Source: Klebsiella spallanzanii
GTDB lineage: Bacteria > Pseudomonadota > Gammaproteobacteria > Enterobacterales > Enterobacteriaceae
DNA length: 64,000 nt
Assembly: GCF_902158555.1 (NCBI RefSeq)
Contig: NZ_CABGGS010000034.1
Location: 469,771 to 533,770, forward strand
Direction of reading: 5' to 3'
Part shown: positions 19,981 to 29,508 of the stretch, in pieces
Layout of the letters: each line of letters opens with the position of its first letter
Numbering within the stretch: the stretch's first letter is position 1
The notes under the pieces: model-generated
What the model was told of the DNA's origin: nothing
Seen by the model: the letters and a program-made list of their open reading frames with translations, nothing else
The model's database searches: none
Made by a program: the position numbers and the translations under genes

Positions 19981-21258
19981 TTACATCAAGGTCTGCGGTA
20001 AGAACAAGGTAATTGATGGGAATATCACCAACATCGCAATGAATATACAGAACGCGATTAGGTAGGGTATGGAAGCCCTAACGAACGCCACGGTACTGCA
20101 ATTGAGGATCCCACACACGGTATACATACAGATACCGACTGGAGGAGTGTTAGCACCCAATAGCGTAAGGACCACAAAGATCAGCCCAAAATGTATCGGA
20201 TCAAAACCTGCTTCAATGGCAATAGGTAATAAAATCGGCGTCAGGAGAAGAATAATGACGCTACCGTCAAACAGCATCCCTGCCACTGTAATTAAGGCCA
20301 ATAGCAACATTAAAATACCATACCGATTTTCCGTAATCTGGAGGATGCTCTCAGCCAACTGTTGCGGAATCTGATCGAGGATAGTGATATGACCCAGTAT
20401 TGCTGCAGACATAATCAGCAGCATAACCACGCCAATATCGCTGATTGTTTCCTTTAACACTTCCCATAACGTGGCATTATCAAGGGCTTTATAAATATAG
20501 CGGCCGATAATAAAAGCATACAATACGATAAAGGCACCCGCTTCAGTGGTAGTAAAAATACCCAGACGAATGACGACGATTAAAACAACAGGAAACATCA
20601 GTGCCCAAAAACTATTTTTAAAACTCAGCCAAACATCCTTCCTGTTCGGCAGCGAATCCATTTCGGGCTTGATCTTCATGCGCCTGGCGAGGATATAGTT
20701 CGTCACCATAATAATAATGGTTAACAGTAGCCCAGGAAAAATCCCGGCAATAAACAGCTTCCCGATTGAAACGTTGCCGACAAAACCATAAAGGATCAAG
20801 AGAATGCTTGGCGGGATAGTCGCCGTAATCAGCGAGCTAAAGGCAATCACTACGGCGCTGAACGCTTTAGGATAACCGCGAGCAACCATCGGCAAGCCCA
20901 GAACGCGAGCCTGCATAGCAGCATCCGCGGTTGCAGAACCCGATACGCCGCCCAACAAACACGCTAAAAGTACGTTAATCTGCGCAAGGCCGCCTACCAT
21001 CCACCCGGATATTACTTTGGCAAAGTCTAACAGACGATGCGTAACACCAGACTTATTGAGTAAATTTCCCACCAGCAGGAATAGTGGCGTTGCCAGTATG
21101 GGAAAAGATTGCGTGGGGGCCGAGAATTTCTGAAATGCAATACCTACCGGAAGAAAGTCGGCCGTAAAAAAATAGCTCAGACTGGATATCGCAATAACCA
21201 TTCCCACTGGCATTCCAATAATCAACAGTACGACGAACAGGGCTACGGTTAAGAGCAT
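19981..21258 (-). CDS. TRAP transporter large permease, DctM type
   Basis: 425 residues and about 12 hydrophobic helices, the Na+-driven channel subunit of a tripartite ATP-independent periplasmic transporter. Typical stretches: GMPVGMVIAIS, GGVSGSATADAA, FSSLITATIPPSI, LLGANTPPVG. It overlaps the small permease gene by 10 bases, indicating translational coupling. Substrate is set by the binding protein; the neighbouring UxaC and mannonate/fructuronate enzymes suggest a hexuronate or hexonate. Confidence 0.93.
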   Translation of the reverse strand: MLLTVALFVVLLIIGMPVGMVIAISSLSYFFTADFLPVGIAFQKFSAPTQSFPILATPLFLLVGNLLNKSGVTHRLLDFAKVISGWMVGGLAQINVLLACLLGGVSGSATADAAMQARVLGLPMVARGYPKAFSAVVIAFSSLITATIPPSILLILYGFVGNVSIGKLFIAGIFPGLLLTIIIMVTNYILARRMKIKPEMDSLPNRKDVWLSFKNSFWALMFPVVLIVVIRLGIFTTTEAGAFIVLYAFIIGRYIYKALDNATLWEVLKETISDIGVVMLLIMSAAILGHITILDQIPQQLAESILQITENRYGILMLLLALITVAGMLFDGSVIILLLTPILLPIAIEAGFDPIHFGLIFVVLTLLGANTPPVGICMYTVCGILNCSTVAFVRASIPYLIAFCIFIAMLVIFPSITLFLPQTLM

Positions 21259-21728
21259 ATCTCGACCTCATTCTTTTGCTGTTTTTCTTTACAACCACCG
21301 AATAAAAAACCCAGAGAGGTAAAAAGCATCAACGTACATCCTGTGGGTACTGCGCTGTTTAGCCAGGCGAGAGATAATTCAGTAACCGGCAGGACCTGAA
21401 GATGGGTAGTTATAACAAAATTAAAGCCATACCAGACGCCGCATAATAGAAAGCCAAGGATAAAAATTTCATTTATCCATAGGCATATCCGCTTTAATTT
21501 CTGTGGAAATAACATCACAATCGCGTCGATACCAATATGACGTCGGGTCTGGAAGGCATAATCAATAGCAAACATACTTATCCAGGCAAAAATCACCATG
21601 GCAATTTCTAGTGACCAAATCAAAGGGTGACCAATTGCCCGGCCCACGCCTCCGGCAAGAATAATGATGACAATTGCAACTAATCCAATACGTGCCAATA
21701 CAAGTTCAAACTGGCGGAACAGTTTCAT
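21249..21728 (-). CDS. TRAP transporter small permease, DctQ type
   Basis: 159 residues, four predicted membrane helices, with the DctQ pattern EIAMVIFAWISMFAIDYAFQ followed by RRHIGIDAIV. Ribosome site GAGG seven bases before the ATG. Lies between the binding-protein and large-permease genes, the usual P-Q-M order. Confidence 0.9.
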   Translation of the reverse strand: MKLFRQFELVLARIGLVAIVIIILAGGVGRAIGHPLIWSLEIAMVIFAWISMFAIDYAFQTRRHIGIDAIVMLFPQKLKRICLWINEIFILGFLLCGVWYGFNFVITTHLQVLPVTELSLAWLNSAVPTGCTLMLFTSLGFLFGGCKEKQQKNEVEICS

Positions 21729-21772
21729 TTTAACCTCAGAGCTACAAATGGGGGCTGTCGCCCCCGATAAAA

Positions 21773-22756
21773 TCAGTTAATTACGCTCTTTACCTGATCC
21801 AATGCAGATTCCAGCCCCAATTTTTTAGGCACATATGCGCAAGCATCAATAAAAGGCTGGACATCAACATCAGATATTGTCATGCCCTTACTCGCCATAT
21901 CAGCAAGCATTTTATCGCCGACTGCAATCGTGTTTTCAGAAGCGCTATTACCGTTGCTCTGCGCTTCTTCTTTTAGAATTTGTTGCTGTTCAGGCGTTAA
22001 TGTTGATAACCACTTTTCAGAAACAATAATGCCAGTCATTAGATGTATATGATTCGTTTTTGTAATATATTTTGTAATTTCATACAATTTAGAACCATAC
22101 ACCGCCGTGGGTTGCGCATCAGCAGCATCGACAACGCCGGTCTGAATTGATGAGTAGATTTCTGACCATGATAAAGGCGTTGGCGATCCCCCCATACATT
22201 TTATGGTTTCAATCGTTACTGGCGCCTCCAGTGCGCGAACCCTGACGCCAGACAAGTCCTCTGGTTTTTGTACTGGTTTTTGCGTGACCAGCATCCGCGC
22301 TCCCTGGTACCAATTAAAAGATAACGGCGTCAGACCTGAATTTTTTGCCATTTTTTCACTCCACTGAGTGAAGACAGGGCTATTAATAAAGGTTTTTAAT
22401 TTCTCATAATCTTTAAAAATAAACGGTGCAGGAAGAATGGCCATCTCCGGGACAAACTGCGCTAATCTGGCACCATCAACAATAACGCCGACATTGCTTC
22501 CTGCCTGTGCGTGCTGGAGCAGTTCATTATCAGCGCCAAGCTGTCCGCTTGAAAATAGTTTTATCTTAATATCACCATTTGTTCGTGACTCTACGTTTTT
22601 CTTAAAGGTCTGCAACCCTTTATAGATAGGATCATCCGGGGATAATGATGTGCTAACGTTGAGTGATTCCGCACCACTACATACTCCCGCTACCAACAGC
22701 GGCAGAATACATACAGCTTTAGCCAACCACTTCCCTTTATTATTCAAATTATCCAT
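21773..22756 (-). CDS. TRAP solute-binding protein, DctP family
   Basis: 327 residues with a Sec signal (KAVCILPLLVAGVCSGA). Mature protein has the DctP fold: FKKNVESRTNGDIKIKLFSSGQLG and the ligand-carboxylate arginine in LSGVRVRALEAP, then SWSEIYSSIQTGVVDAADAQ. The conserved Arg means an acid substrate. Hexuronates and hexonates such as D-glucuronate, L-gulonate and D-mannonate are known ligands of this family and fit the enzymes encoded nearby; this is inference. First gene of the TRAP-uxaC operon, with a regulated promoter upstream. Confidence 0.92.
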   Translation of the reverse strand: MDNLNNKGKWLAKAVCILPLLVAGVCSGAESLNVSTSLSPDDPIYKGLQTFKKNVESRTNGDIKIKLFSSGQLGADNELLQHAQAGSNVGVIVDGARLAQFVPEMAILPAPFIFKDYEKLKTFINSPVFTQWSEKMAKNSGLTPLSFNWYQGARMLVTQKPVQKPEDLSGVRVRALEAPVTIETIKCMGGSPTPLSWSEIYSSIQTGVVDAADAQPTAVYGSKLYEITKYITKTNHIHLMTGIIVSEKWLSTLTPEQQQILKEEAQSNGNSASENTIAVGDKMLADMASKGMTISDVDVQPFIDACAYVPKKLGLESALDQVKSVIN

Positions 22757-22847
22757 TATTTCACCTTGTCCGATTAATTAGAGACCGTTCCATGTAGACT
22801 TATTTTCTTATCAGATAACCTCTCACCAGCCATTCGAGTTTAATCAC

Positions 22848-22902
22848 CAGACCTACTACCATACAAGAGCGTGTGATAGAAAAGCCATTAAAGATCACAT
22901 TT
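22848..22902 (-). promoter_or_regulatory. TRAP operon promoter with shared rsp element and CRP half site
   Basis: Bases 22848-22867 (CAGACCTACTACCATACAAG on the + strand) are identical to 28480-28499 upstream of rspA. On the minus strand this contains TATGGT, a plausible -10, and 28 bases upstream of it is the centre of TGTGATCT, a strong CRP half site (AAATGTGATCT). Both spacing and sequence match the rspA promoter. The 309-base gap 22757-23065 otherwise holds no gene. Confidence 0.65.
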
Positions 22903-23032
22903 ATAGATTGAAGTATTAACTGCTGCTATCTGCGATCGCTTTTAAATAAAAGAAGTGAATTGGTGTGGCGATGATATTCAGAAATTGAATATAATAAATT
23001 AATAAATTTGTTTTGAGGATGTTTAGAAGAAA

Positions 23033-23052
23033 TGCCGCCGTAACCGGCGGCA
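23033..23052 (-). terminator. Terminator of ydfI
   Basis: TGCCGCCG-4 bases-CGGCGGCA, followed on the minus strand by TTTCTTCT; isolates ydfI from the TRAP operon promoter. Confidence 0.7.
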
Positions 23053-23065
23053 CTAAAGAAAGGAT

Positions 23066-24529
23066 TTAATTAGCCAGGGCCCAGGCCGCAACGGTGGCTT
23101 TGGCACCTTGTTTCTGCAGTGACAGATAAGCCCGAGTCACCTCACTGACAAAACGAGGTTCCTCTATCAAACTCCGACCAAAAATTGCCTCAATAGCCAT
23201 CAGAGCTTTCACACGGTCTTCACCATCTGCACTGTTTTGCACGGCATGTTGAATGATCGACAGTAACGGGTCCGAAATCTCAATCGCCTGTCCCTGGTCG
23301 TCAACACCGCTAACGTAGCGCATCCAGCCTGCGACACCCATTGCCAGCAAAGAAAAATCACTGCCATGAGATAAATGCCAGCGAACCGAATCCAGCATAC
23401 GCTGCGGTAGCTTCTGGCTGCCGTCCATCGCTATCTGCCAGGTACGATGCTTCAGCGCCGGATTGCTATAGCGATCGATAAGTAATCCGGCATAACGCGC
23501 CAGATCAACGCCCTGCACTTTCAGCGTCGGAGCCTGTTCTTGCAGCATCAACGCATGTGCGGCGCGACGATAGTTATCGTCCTGCATACAGTCATTAATG
23601 TGCTGGTACCCGGCCAGATATCCCAGATAAGCGAGGAAAGAGTGGCTGCCGTTCAGCATACGCAGCTTCATCTCTTCAAACGGCAGGACATCAGAAACCA
23701 GCTCAGCGCCCGCTTTTTCCCACTCAGGGCGACCAGCAACAAAATTGTCCTCAATAACCCATTGACGGAAAGGCTCGCAGGCTACCCCAGCCGGATCGCG
23801 TACGCCGGTAAGCTGTTCAATTTTGTCCAACGTATCGGCCGTCACGGCCGGGACGATACGGTCAACCATCGTCGATGGGAATGTTACGTTGTGTACAATC
23901 CATTCTGCCAGCTCGGCATCGACTGCGCGGGCATACGCGCAAACCACATTGCGCATAACGTGACCGTTTTCCGGCATGTTGTCGCAGGACATGACGCTAA
24001 ACGCCGCCAGCCCTGCGGCTTTGCGTCGAGCCAATGCTTCGACCACCACGCCTGGGGCGGATTTGGGCTGATGGGGGTTTTGTAAGTCAGCGACGATGAG
24101 CGGGTGATCCAGCTGCAGCTCTCCGCTGGCCGGAGAATGGCAGTAGCCTTTTTCGGTAATCGTTAATGAAACAATTGCGACCTGAGGCTCGCACATTTTC
24201 GCCAACACGCTTTCCAGGCCATCAACCTGAGCGTGCATCGCCTGTTTTACCACGCCAACGACGCGAGCGGTCCAGGCATCCGCCGACATCTTGGCAACGG
24301 TATAAAGTAAATCCTGCTGCTGTAAATCGGCAATCTGCTGCTCGCCACCGATCAGGTTCACTTCCGTGTAACCCCAATCGCTACCGTGCTCTGTCGCCAG
24401 AATATCAGCATATACGGCCTGGTGAGCGCGATGAAATGCGCCAAAACCCAGATGGACGATGCGCGGAACCAGACGGTTGCGATCGTAAGACGGCAACGTG
24501 GCGTTAGCTGTTAAAAGCATGTTTTCCAT
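23066..24529 (-). CDS. ydfI: Mannitol dehydrogenase-family oxidoreductase YdfI (mannonate/fructuronate reductase)
   Basis: 487 residues from ATG 24529; an in-frame ATG 12 bases earlier is possible. Long-chain polyol dehydrogenase with N-terminal NAD-binding [14 protein letters not shown] and the catalytic KxxxxNxxH pattern [11 protein letters not shown]. The family reduces D-fructuronate to D-mannonate or does the reverse. E. coli YdfI sits at the same place, between ydfH and ydfJ. Here it is a single-gene unit with its own promoter element and terminator. Likely role: joining UxaC or RspB product (fructuronate) to RspA substrate (mannonate). Confidence 0.88.
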   Translation of the reverse strand: MENMLLTANATLPSYDRNRLVPRIVHLGFGAFHRAHQAVYADILATEHGSDWGYTEVNLIGGEQQIADLQQQDLLYTVAKMSADAWTARVVGVVKQAMHAQVDGLESVLAKMCEPQVAIVSLTITEKGYCHSPASGELQLDHPLIVADLQNPHQPKSAPGVVVEALARRKAAGLAAFSVMSCDNMPENGHVMRNVVCAYARAVDAELAEWIVHNVTFPSTMVDRIVPAVTADTLDKIEQLTGVRDPAGVACEPFRQWVIEDNFVAGRPEWEKAGAELVSDVLPFEEMKLRMLNGSHSFLAYLGYLAGYQHINDCMQDDNYRRAAHALMLQEQAPTLKVQGVDLARYAGLLIDRYSNPALKHRTWQIAMDGSQKLPQRMLDSVRWHLSHGSDFSLLAMGVAGWMRYVSGVDDQGQAIEISDPLLSIIQHAVQNSADGEDRVKALMAIEAIFGRSLIEEPRFVSEVTRAYLSLQKQGAKATVAAWALAN

Positions 24530-24631
24530 GGTGACTCTCATATTTATGATTTCAGGATTTCAATTCTCAGTGAGAATGTTTCTGTGATATAAACCATCTC
24601 ATGCAACTGGTATAACATCTTTGACTTTTAT

Positions 24632-24646
24632 CAACTGCCATACAAG
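24632..24646 (-). promoter_or_regulatory. ydfI upstream copy of the shared rsp element
   Basis: CAACTGCCATACAAG on the + strand, 13 of 15 bases equal to the rspA and TRAP elements (CTACTACCATACAAG), lying about 100 bases before the ydfI start. The CRP half site of the other two copies is not evident here. Confidence 0.5.
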
Positions 24647-24698
24647 AAGATACAGGTTGCTATAATTTCGATACATCAGTTATGAAGGGATAGAAAAT

Positions 24699-24717
24699 GC
24701 CGGGCTTAAAGCCCGGC
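24699..24717 (-). terminator. Terminator of rspA-rspB-ydfJ
   Basis: GCCGGGC-TTTAA-GCCCGGC on the minus strand, followed by ATTTTC; 49 bases after the ydfJ stop and before the ydfI promoter. Confidence 0.65.
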
Positions 24718-24765
24718 TGGTTTTAATTTACAGCTACCATCATTACGTGCGGACTCTATGGAATA

Positions 24766-26145
24766 TCAAATATACTGCCCGGTGCGGACTGTTTTGTTCT
24801 GCGCTGCATCGTCATCAGCGGCATCATTAAGCAAGCTAAGGTCACGGTCACGAACTTCCGGCATAAGAATGGCGGAAATTAAACCGATGATTGAATAGCA
24901 AATCAGCATAACGACAATTGGCATCCATGAGCCGGTCATATTACAGAAAATACCTGCCAGAACGGGACCAAACCCTACCGCGACTAAACCACCCGCCTCT
25001 TTCGAAATTGCCATGCGGGTAAAGCGGTTGCGGGAACCAAACATTTCCGCCATGGTGATATTTTCCAGCGCAAACAGCCCTAACACCGCAACGTTATGAA
25101 TCACGATTAGTGATGCCATAATAGTGCTCGCGCTATAGCTCTTATCAACAATTATCGACAGCATCGGATAAGCCAGAATAATGGCCGAAATATTGATAAT
25201 AATATAAGGTACGCGACGTCCTACTTTATCTGACAGCCATCCAAGGAATGGAATGGTGATAAAGCCAATAACGGAACTGATCATTAGCGCATCAGTCGGA
25301 ATACCTTTATCAAACAATAAGGTTTGAACCAGATAACCCGCAAGGAAAGTTTGTAGTAAACCAGAGTTCCCGGCCTGCCCGAAGCGTAGCCCTGTCGCCA
25401 GCCAGAAGGACTTGCTTTTCAGCATTGAGCTGACAGTACCTTCCTGGGTCGCCATCTCTTCCTGCAAGGAGCTGTCTTCGCTAACCTTTTCAAACACTGG
25501 GCTCTCTTTCAGGTTGAGACGCAGCCAGATGGCAAAAATCATGACGACAACGCTGGCAAGGAACGGAATACGCCATCCCCAGGCAACGAGCTGTTCGCGA
25601 TCCAGCACAAAGAACATAAATGCCCAGATAGCCGTGGCGCTCAAGGTACCGCAGTTGGTTCCCATTGCAACCAGCGAAGAGATAATGCCGCGCTTACCTT
25701 TTGGCGCATATTCCGCCAGCATAGTCCCGGCACCGGATATCTCTGCACCCGCACCCAGCCCCTGAATAATACGTAAAGTAACCAGCAATACCGGAGCTAG
25801 AATACCGACCTGCGCGTAAGTTGGCAGAACACCAATAAGCGTGGTACAGATCCCCATCATCGTGATAGTAATAAACAGGACTTTTTTACGCCCAATACTG
25901 TCACCCATCTTACCAAAAATAAATGCACCGACGATTCGGGCTATATACCCAGCCCCGTATGTGCCCATTGCCAGAATGAGCGCCATGGCAGCCGACTGTT
26001 CCGGGAAAAATATCTCGTGAAAAACCAGCGCCGCGCCTAAGGAATAGAGCTGGAAATCCATAAATTCCAGCGCGGTACCTAACCAACCAGATACGGCTGC
26101 ACGAATGAGGTCCGACGTTGATCTCTCATTTTTAACTGTAGTCAT
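24766..26145 (-). CDS. ydfJ: MFS transporter YdfJ, metabolite:H+ symporter type
   Basis: 459 residues and 12 helices, MHS/sugar-porter-like: GTALEFMDFQLYS, then GKMGDSIGRKKVLF between helices 2 and 3, LRIIQGLGAGAEISGAG, and LSDKVGRR in the second half. E. coli K-12 ydfJ is known only as a truncated remnant of this gene; here it is full length. Third gene after rspA-rspB with a 43-base gap. Probably a second importer for an acid substrate of the pathway, alongside the TRAP system. Confidence 0.88.
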   Translation of the reverse strand: MTTVKNERSTSDLIRAAVSGWLGTALEFMDFQLYSLGAALVFHEIFFPEQSAAMALILAMGTYGAGYIARIVGAFIFGKMGDSIGRKKVLFITITMMGICTTLIGVLPTYAQVGILAPVLLVTLRIIQGLGAGAEISGAGTMLAEYAPKGKRGIISSLVAMGTNCGTLSATAIWAFMFFVLDREQLVAWGWRIPFLASVVVMIFAIWLRLNLKESPVFEKVSEDSSLQEEMATQEGTVSSMLKSKSFWLATGLRFGQAGNSGLLQTFLAGYLVQTLLFDKGIPTDALMISSVIGFITIPFLGWLSDKVGRRVPYIIINISAIILAYPMLSIIVDKSYSASTIMASLIVIHNVAVLGLFALENITMAEMFGSRNRFTRMAISKEAGGLVAVGFGPVLAGIFCNMTGSWMPIVVMLICYSIIGLISAILMPEVRDRDLSLLNDAADDDAAQNKTVRTGQYI

Positions 26146-26188
26146 AATGATTATCTCTAATTGTAGGATATAGAGTCCGCACCTGTAA

Positions 26189-27208
26189 TTATTGCCCGAA
26201 GGTTAATAAAACCTTGCAGCAACGCTTTCTGTCATTTTCAAAAAGTTCCAGCGCATCCACAACATCCTGATACGCAAACTCGTGGGTTATCAATTCCTCC
26301 GGATTAATTAACCCTTGTTCTAACCAGGCTATTACCACTGGAAACTTATTCGCATTAAGCCGCGAGGAAAAAATCGACAGTTCTTTTCCGGTAATTCCCT
26401 GCTGAACAACCTGCGACGGTTCCGTCGAGAACCCCATCAGCACAATTCTTGCCGCCGGTGAAGCCAGAGAAACGGCTTCTTGTAAAATCGAGGGATGGCA
26501 GGCCGCATCGATAATCAGCGTCGGCTGTATCCCCTTCGCTTTCAACGTGTCAGCTAGCGGTTCATCACTGTTGTTGATAACCCAATCCGCACCGTTGCGC
26601 TGAGCCATCTGCAAACGCTCGTCAATTCGGTCCACAACAATAACTTGCTTAACGCGATAAACCCGCTTTAACACCTGAATGGTGGTCAGCCCCATCGGCC
26701 CGGCACCGTAAACCAGCGCAATATCCTGGTCAGTCGGGTTTACGTGCCCAGTAACGTTAGCCGCGATGGTGAATGGCTCAATCATGACCGCATGTCGGTC
26801 AGATACGTTTTCTGGAACCAGCCAGGCATTTTTTGCTGGCACAACAGCGTATTCGCTAAAGCCACCGTCCCGATGCACCCCTAACACGACCAGTGAGGTA
26901 CAAACATTAGGTTTACCCACCGAGCATGGGTAGCAGTGACCGCAGCTAATGACTGGATCGACGCTAACGCGTTGGCCAATGGCTTTGTCCGCCACGCCTT
27001 CGCCGACGGCATCAATCACGCCAAAAAACTCATGGCCGATCACGCGTGGATATTTAGCAAAGGGATTATGCCCACGGTAAATATGACTATCGGAACCGCA
27101 TATACCAGCCAGCTTAACTTTAACCCGCACTTCTCCTGCTGCTGGTTGCACAAGCGGACGCTCTTCAATCACCAGCTCATTGGGCTGACGAATCACGATA
27201 CTTTTCAT
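26189..27208 (-). CDS. rspB: Zinc alcohol dehydrogenase RspB (L-gulonate 5-dehydrogenase-like)
   Basis: 339 residues. Medium-chain dehydrogenase with catalytic zinc ligands in GICGSDSH and GHEFFG, a structural zinc four-Cys loop CGHCYPCSVGKPNVC, and the NAD-binding VYGAGPMGL. Starvation-sensing RspB of E. coli is the namesake. Relatives paired with RspA-type dehydratases oxidise L-gulonate to D-fructuronate, which fits this locus. Strong ribosome site AAGGAGAAG; only ten bases after rspA. Substrate is inferred. Confidence 0.92.
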   Translation of the reverse strand: MKSIVIRQPNELVIEERPLVQPAAGEVRVKVKLAGICGSDSHIYRGHNPFAKYPRVIGHEFFGVIDAVGEGVADKAIGQRVSVDPVISCGHCYPCSVGKPNVCTSLVVLGVHRDGGFSEYAVVPAKNAWLVPENVSDRHAVMIEPFTIAANVTGHVNPTDQDIALVYGAGPMGLTTIQVLKRVYRVKQVIVVDRIDERLQMAQRNGADWVINNSDEPLADTLKAKGIQPTLIIDAACHPSILQEAVSLASPAARIVLMGFSTEPSQVVQQGITGKELSIFSSRLNANKFPVVIAWLEQGLINPEELITHEFAYQDVVDALELFENDRKRCCKVLLTFGQ

Positions 27209-27218
27209 TTTCTTCTCC

Positions 27219-28433
27219 TTACCAGTTCCACAACGTGCCGTCTTCCAGACGCGCTACCGGTAAATAGGCCGGTTCATAGGGATATTTCGCTGCCAGTTTT
27301 TCATCGAACTCAATGCCCAAGCCCGGTTTTTCACCCGGATGCATATAGCCGTTATCAAACGTCCAGCTATGCGGGAAGACTTCCAGCATTTGCTCGGAAT
27401 AGCCCATATATTCCTGTACGCCAAAATTCGGCACCCACAGGTCAAAATGCAGCGCAGCAGCCATACACACCGGAGAAAGATCGGACGGTCCGTGTGAACC
27501 GGTGCGAACCTGATACAGCGAAGCAAAGTCAGCAATACGGCGCATCCCCGTAATCCCGCCTGCGTGAGTGATGGTCGTGCGGATATAGTCAATCAGTTGC
27601 TCTTCAATCAGCTGTTTGCAATCCCAAATACTGTTGAAAACCTCACCCACGGCAATCGGCGTGACGGTGTGCTGACGAATTAAGCGGAAGCACTCCTGGT
27701 TCTCTGCCGGAGTCGGATCTTCCATCCAGAACAGGCGGTAATCTTCAATGCTCTTGCCAAAACGCGCCGCTTCAATCGGCGTCAGGCGGTGATGCATGTC
27801 GTGCAGCAAGTGTTCGTTAAAACCGAATTTCTCACGTACGGCAGCAAAAAGCTGCGGTGTGAAATCGAGATATTTTTCAGTAGACCAGAGCTGTTCTTCA
27901 GGCCACTGCCCTTTCGTTGCCGGTTCGTAAGCCTGACCTTTACCTTTCGCCATACCATAGGTGGTTTTCATACCCGGTACGCCGCACTGCACGCGAATCG
28001 CTTTAAACCCCATCTCTTTATGGCGAGCGTAGTCTTCCAGCACTTCGTCAATTGAGTGGCCCGTGGTGTGACAGTAAACCATGACCCCTTCTCGTGATGC
28101 GCCACCGAGCAGTTGGTACAACGGCATCCCAGCCGCTTTAGCTTTAATGTCCCATAACGCCATATCGACGGCGGAAATAGCCGACATCGTCACCGGGCCG
28201 CGACGCCAGTAGGCTCCCTTGTAGAAAAACTGCCAGATATCCTCAATGCGGTGCGCATCACGGCCCACCAGCTGCGGGCAAACGTGATCCTGCAGGTACG
28301 ATGCAACAGGCAGCTCGCGACCGTTTAGCGTGGCGTCACCTAAGCCGACAATACCGTCATCGGTGGTGATCTTGAGGGTAACGAAGTTACGTCCCGGACA
28401 GGTGACGAAAACTTCAGCGGCAACGATCTTCAT
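27219..28433 (-). CDS. rspA: Mannonate dehydratase family protein RspA
   Basis: 404 residues, the length of E. coli RspA; enolase superfamily, ManD subgroup. Mg2+ ligands appear as Asp in [11 protein letters not shown], Glu in FWMEDPTP and Glu in AVGEVFNS; N-terminal capping domain residues 1-120. ManD enzymes dehydrate D-mannonate (and D-gluconate) to 2-keto-3-deoxygluconate, and RspA-like members have low activity. First gene of the rspA-rspB-ydfJ operon, with a CRP half site and the shared element upstream. E. coli RspA was first linked to homoserine-lactone starvation signalling. Confidence 0.94.
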   Translation of the reverse strand: MKIVAAEVFVTCPGRNFVTLKITTDDGIVGLGDATLNGRELPVASYLQDHVCPQLVGRDAHRIEDIWQFFYKGAYWRRGPVTMSAISAVDMALWDIKAKAAGMPLYQLLGGASREGVMVYCHTTGHSIDEVLEDYARHKEMGFKAIRVQCGVPGMKTTYGMAKGKGQAYEPATKGQWPEEQLWSTEKYLDFTPQLFAAVREKFGFNEHLLHDMHHRLTPIEAARFGKSIEDYRLFWMEDPTPAENQECFRLIRQHTVTPIAVGEVFNSIWDCKQLIEEQLIDYIRTTITHAGGITGMRRIADFASLYQVRTGSHGPSDLSPVCMAAALHFDLWVPNFGVQEYMGYSEQMLEVFPHSWTFDNGYMHPGEKPGLGIEFDEKLAAKYPYEPAYLPVARLEDGTLWNW

Positions 28434-28479
28434 CTCTCATTCCTTACTTCTATGCGGTTAGTGAATAAAATTAAAACAT

Positions 28480-28534
28480 CAGACCTACTACCATACAAGT
28501 ATAATGATCGAAAAAGCCGCGACAGATCACATTA
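28480..28534 (-). promoter_or_regulatory. rspA promoter with shared rsp element and CRP half site
   Basis: 28480-28499 is the same 20-mer as at 22848-22867. GATCACAT starts 25 bases further in both, and GAT[A/C]GAAAA..GCC is also kept between them. On the minus strand the order is TGTGATCT, 28 bases, TATGGT. This is expected for a CRP-dependent promoter whose -10 and start region are covered by a repressor such as RspR. Confidence 0.65.
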
Positions 28535-28600
28535 TCTCGGCAAGCTAAGAGGCGGAATGAGCAACGGAGGTTAGCGAAAATAAAAGGAACAAAAAGGATC

Positions 28601-28622
28601 CGGGATAGCTCGGTCTATCCCG
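28601..28622 (-). terminator. Terminator of ynfA
   Basis: CGGGATAG-6 bases-CTATCCCG; minus strand continues GATCCTTTTTG. 23 bases after the ynfA stop. Confidence 0.7.
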
Positions 28623-28644
28623 ATTAATAGAGGAGAAAGGAGAA

Positions 28645-28971
28645 CTAAGATCGCCCCCAGCCAGCGGCAATAATCAGCATTCCGCATAGCGCAACCAGCG
28701 CCCCCAGCCAATCGTAATGGCTCAGTTTTACGCCATCAACGAAACGCAGCCACAACAGCGCAGTACACACATAAACCCCGCCGTAAGCAGCATATACCCG
28801 CCCACTGGCCTCCGGATGTAGCGTCAACAACCAGACAAAAAACACTAATGCCACTGCCGTTGGGATCAGCAACAATGGCGTTGCCCCGCGTTTTAACCAT
28901 AGCCATGGTAAATAACAGCCAATGATTTCACACAGCGCGGTGGCAAAGAAAAGCAGTGTCGTTTTTAACAT
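28645..28971 (-). CDS. ynfA: UPF0060 membrane protein YnfA
   Basis: 108 residues, four membrane helices, small-multidrug-resistance-like fold; family marks [35 protein letters not shown]. coli ynfA is at the same position next to rspA. Some YnfA proteins have been tied to efflux in enterobacteria, but the substrate is not evident from sequence. Own terminator downstream; divergent from ynfB. Confidence 0.94.
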   Translation of the reverse strand: MLKTTLLFFATALCEIIGCYLPWLWLKRGATPLLLIPTAVALVFFVWLLTLHPEASGRVYAAYGGVYVCTALLWLRFVDGVKLSHYDWLGALVALCGMLIIAAGWGRS

Positions 28972-29106
28972 CGAAAGTATCGTGAGTTGAGAAAGCGTTA
29001 ACCCATTCTACGCAATAATGGCCGTGGTTTACTCCGTTTTGTCGGGTATGCCGCCGAAAGGAGATGTAGTAAACTTAAACCATGGGATCACTTAAAGGAA
29101 ATCGTG

Positions 29107-29448
29107 ATGAATACAACACTGAACAAACGCTGGTGCCTGACCGCCCTGTTGGCGTTGAGCGCGATGGTCTTTACCGCGTCATCGTTTGCCAAAACCGACA
29201 AGCTGGTGATCGAGTCCGGCGATAGCGCCCAAAGCCGCCAGCAGGCCGCGATGGAAAAAGAGCAGTGGAACGACACCCGCACATTACGCCAGAAAGTCAA
29301 TAAGCGCGCAGAAAAAGAGTGGGACAAAGCCGACGTGGCTTTCGATGCCCAGGACAACTGCCAGCAGAGCGCAAACGTCAACGCCTACTGGGAACCCAAT
29401 ACCCTGCGCTGTCTCGACCGCCGCACTGGTCGAGCTATTAATCCATAA
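29107..29448 (+). CDS. ynfB: UPF0482 periplasmic protein YnfB
   Basis: 113 residues from ATG 29107, which lies eight bases past AAGGA; a GTG three bases earlier is less likely. Signal peptide ends at SSFA-K. The mature part is charged with Gln/Glu-rich helices, two Cys (DNCQQS, LRCLDR) and the end RRTGRAINP. Same place as in E. coli. Function unknown. Confidence 0.9.
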   Translation: MNTTLNKRWCLTALLALSAMVFTASSFAKTDKLVIESGDSAQSRQQAAMEKEQWNDTRTLRQKVNKRAEKEWDKADVAFDAQDNCQQSANVNAYWEPNTLRCLDRRTGRAINP

Positions 29449-29452
29449 TGTA

Positions 29453-29470
29453 TGGCGCCTGCGGGCGCCA
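29453..29470 (+). terminator. Hairpin after ynfB
   Basis: TGGCGCC-4 bases-GGCGCCA, no clear T-run, five bases after the ynfB stop. Confidence 0.4.
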
Positions 29471-29508
29471 GAATCGTTAAAACTCCGCAATAACTCACAG
29501 GTATTTCC

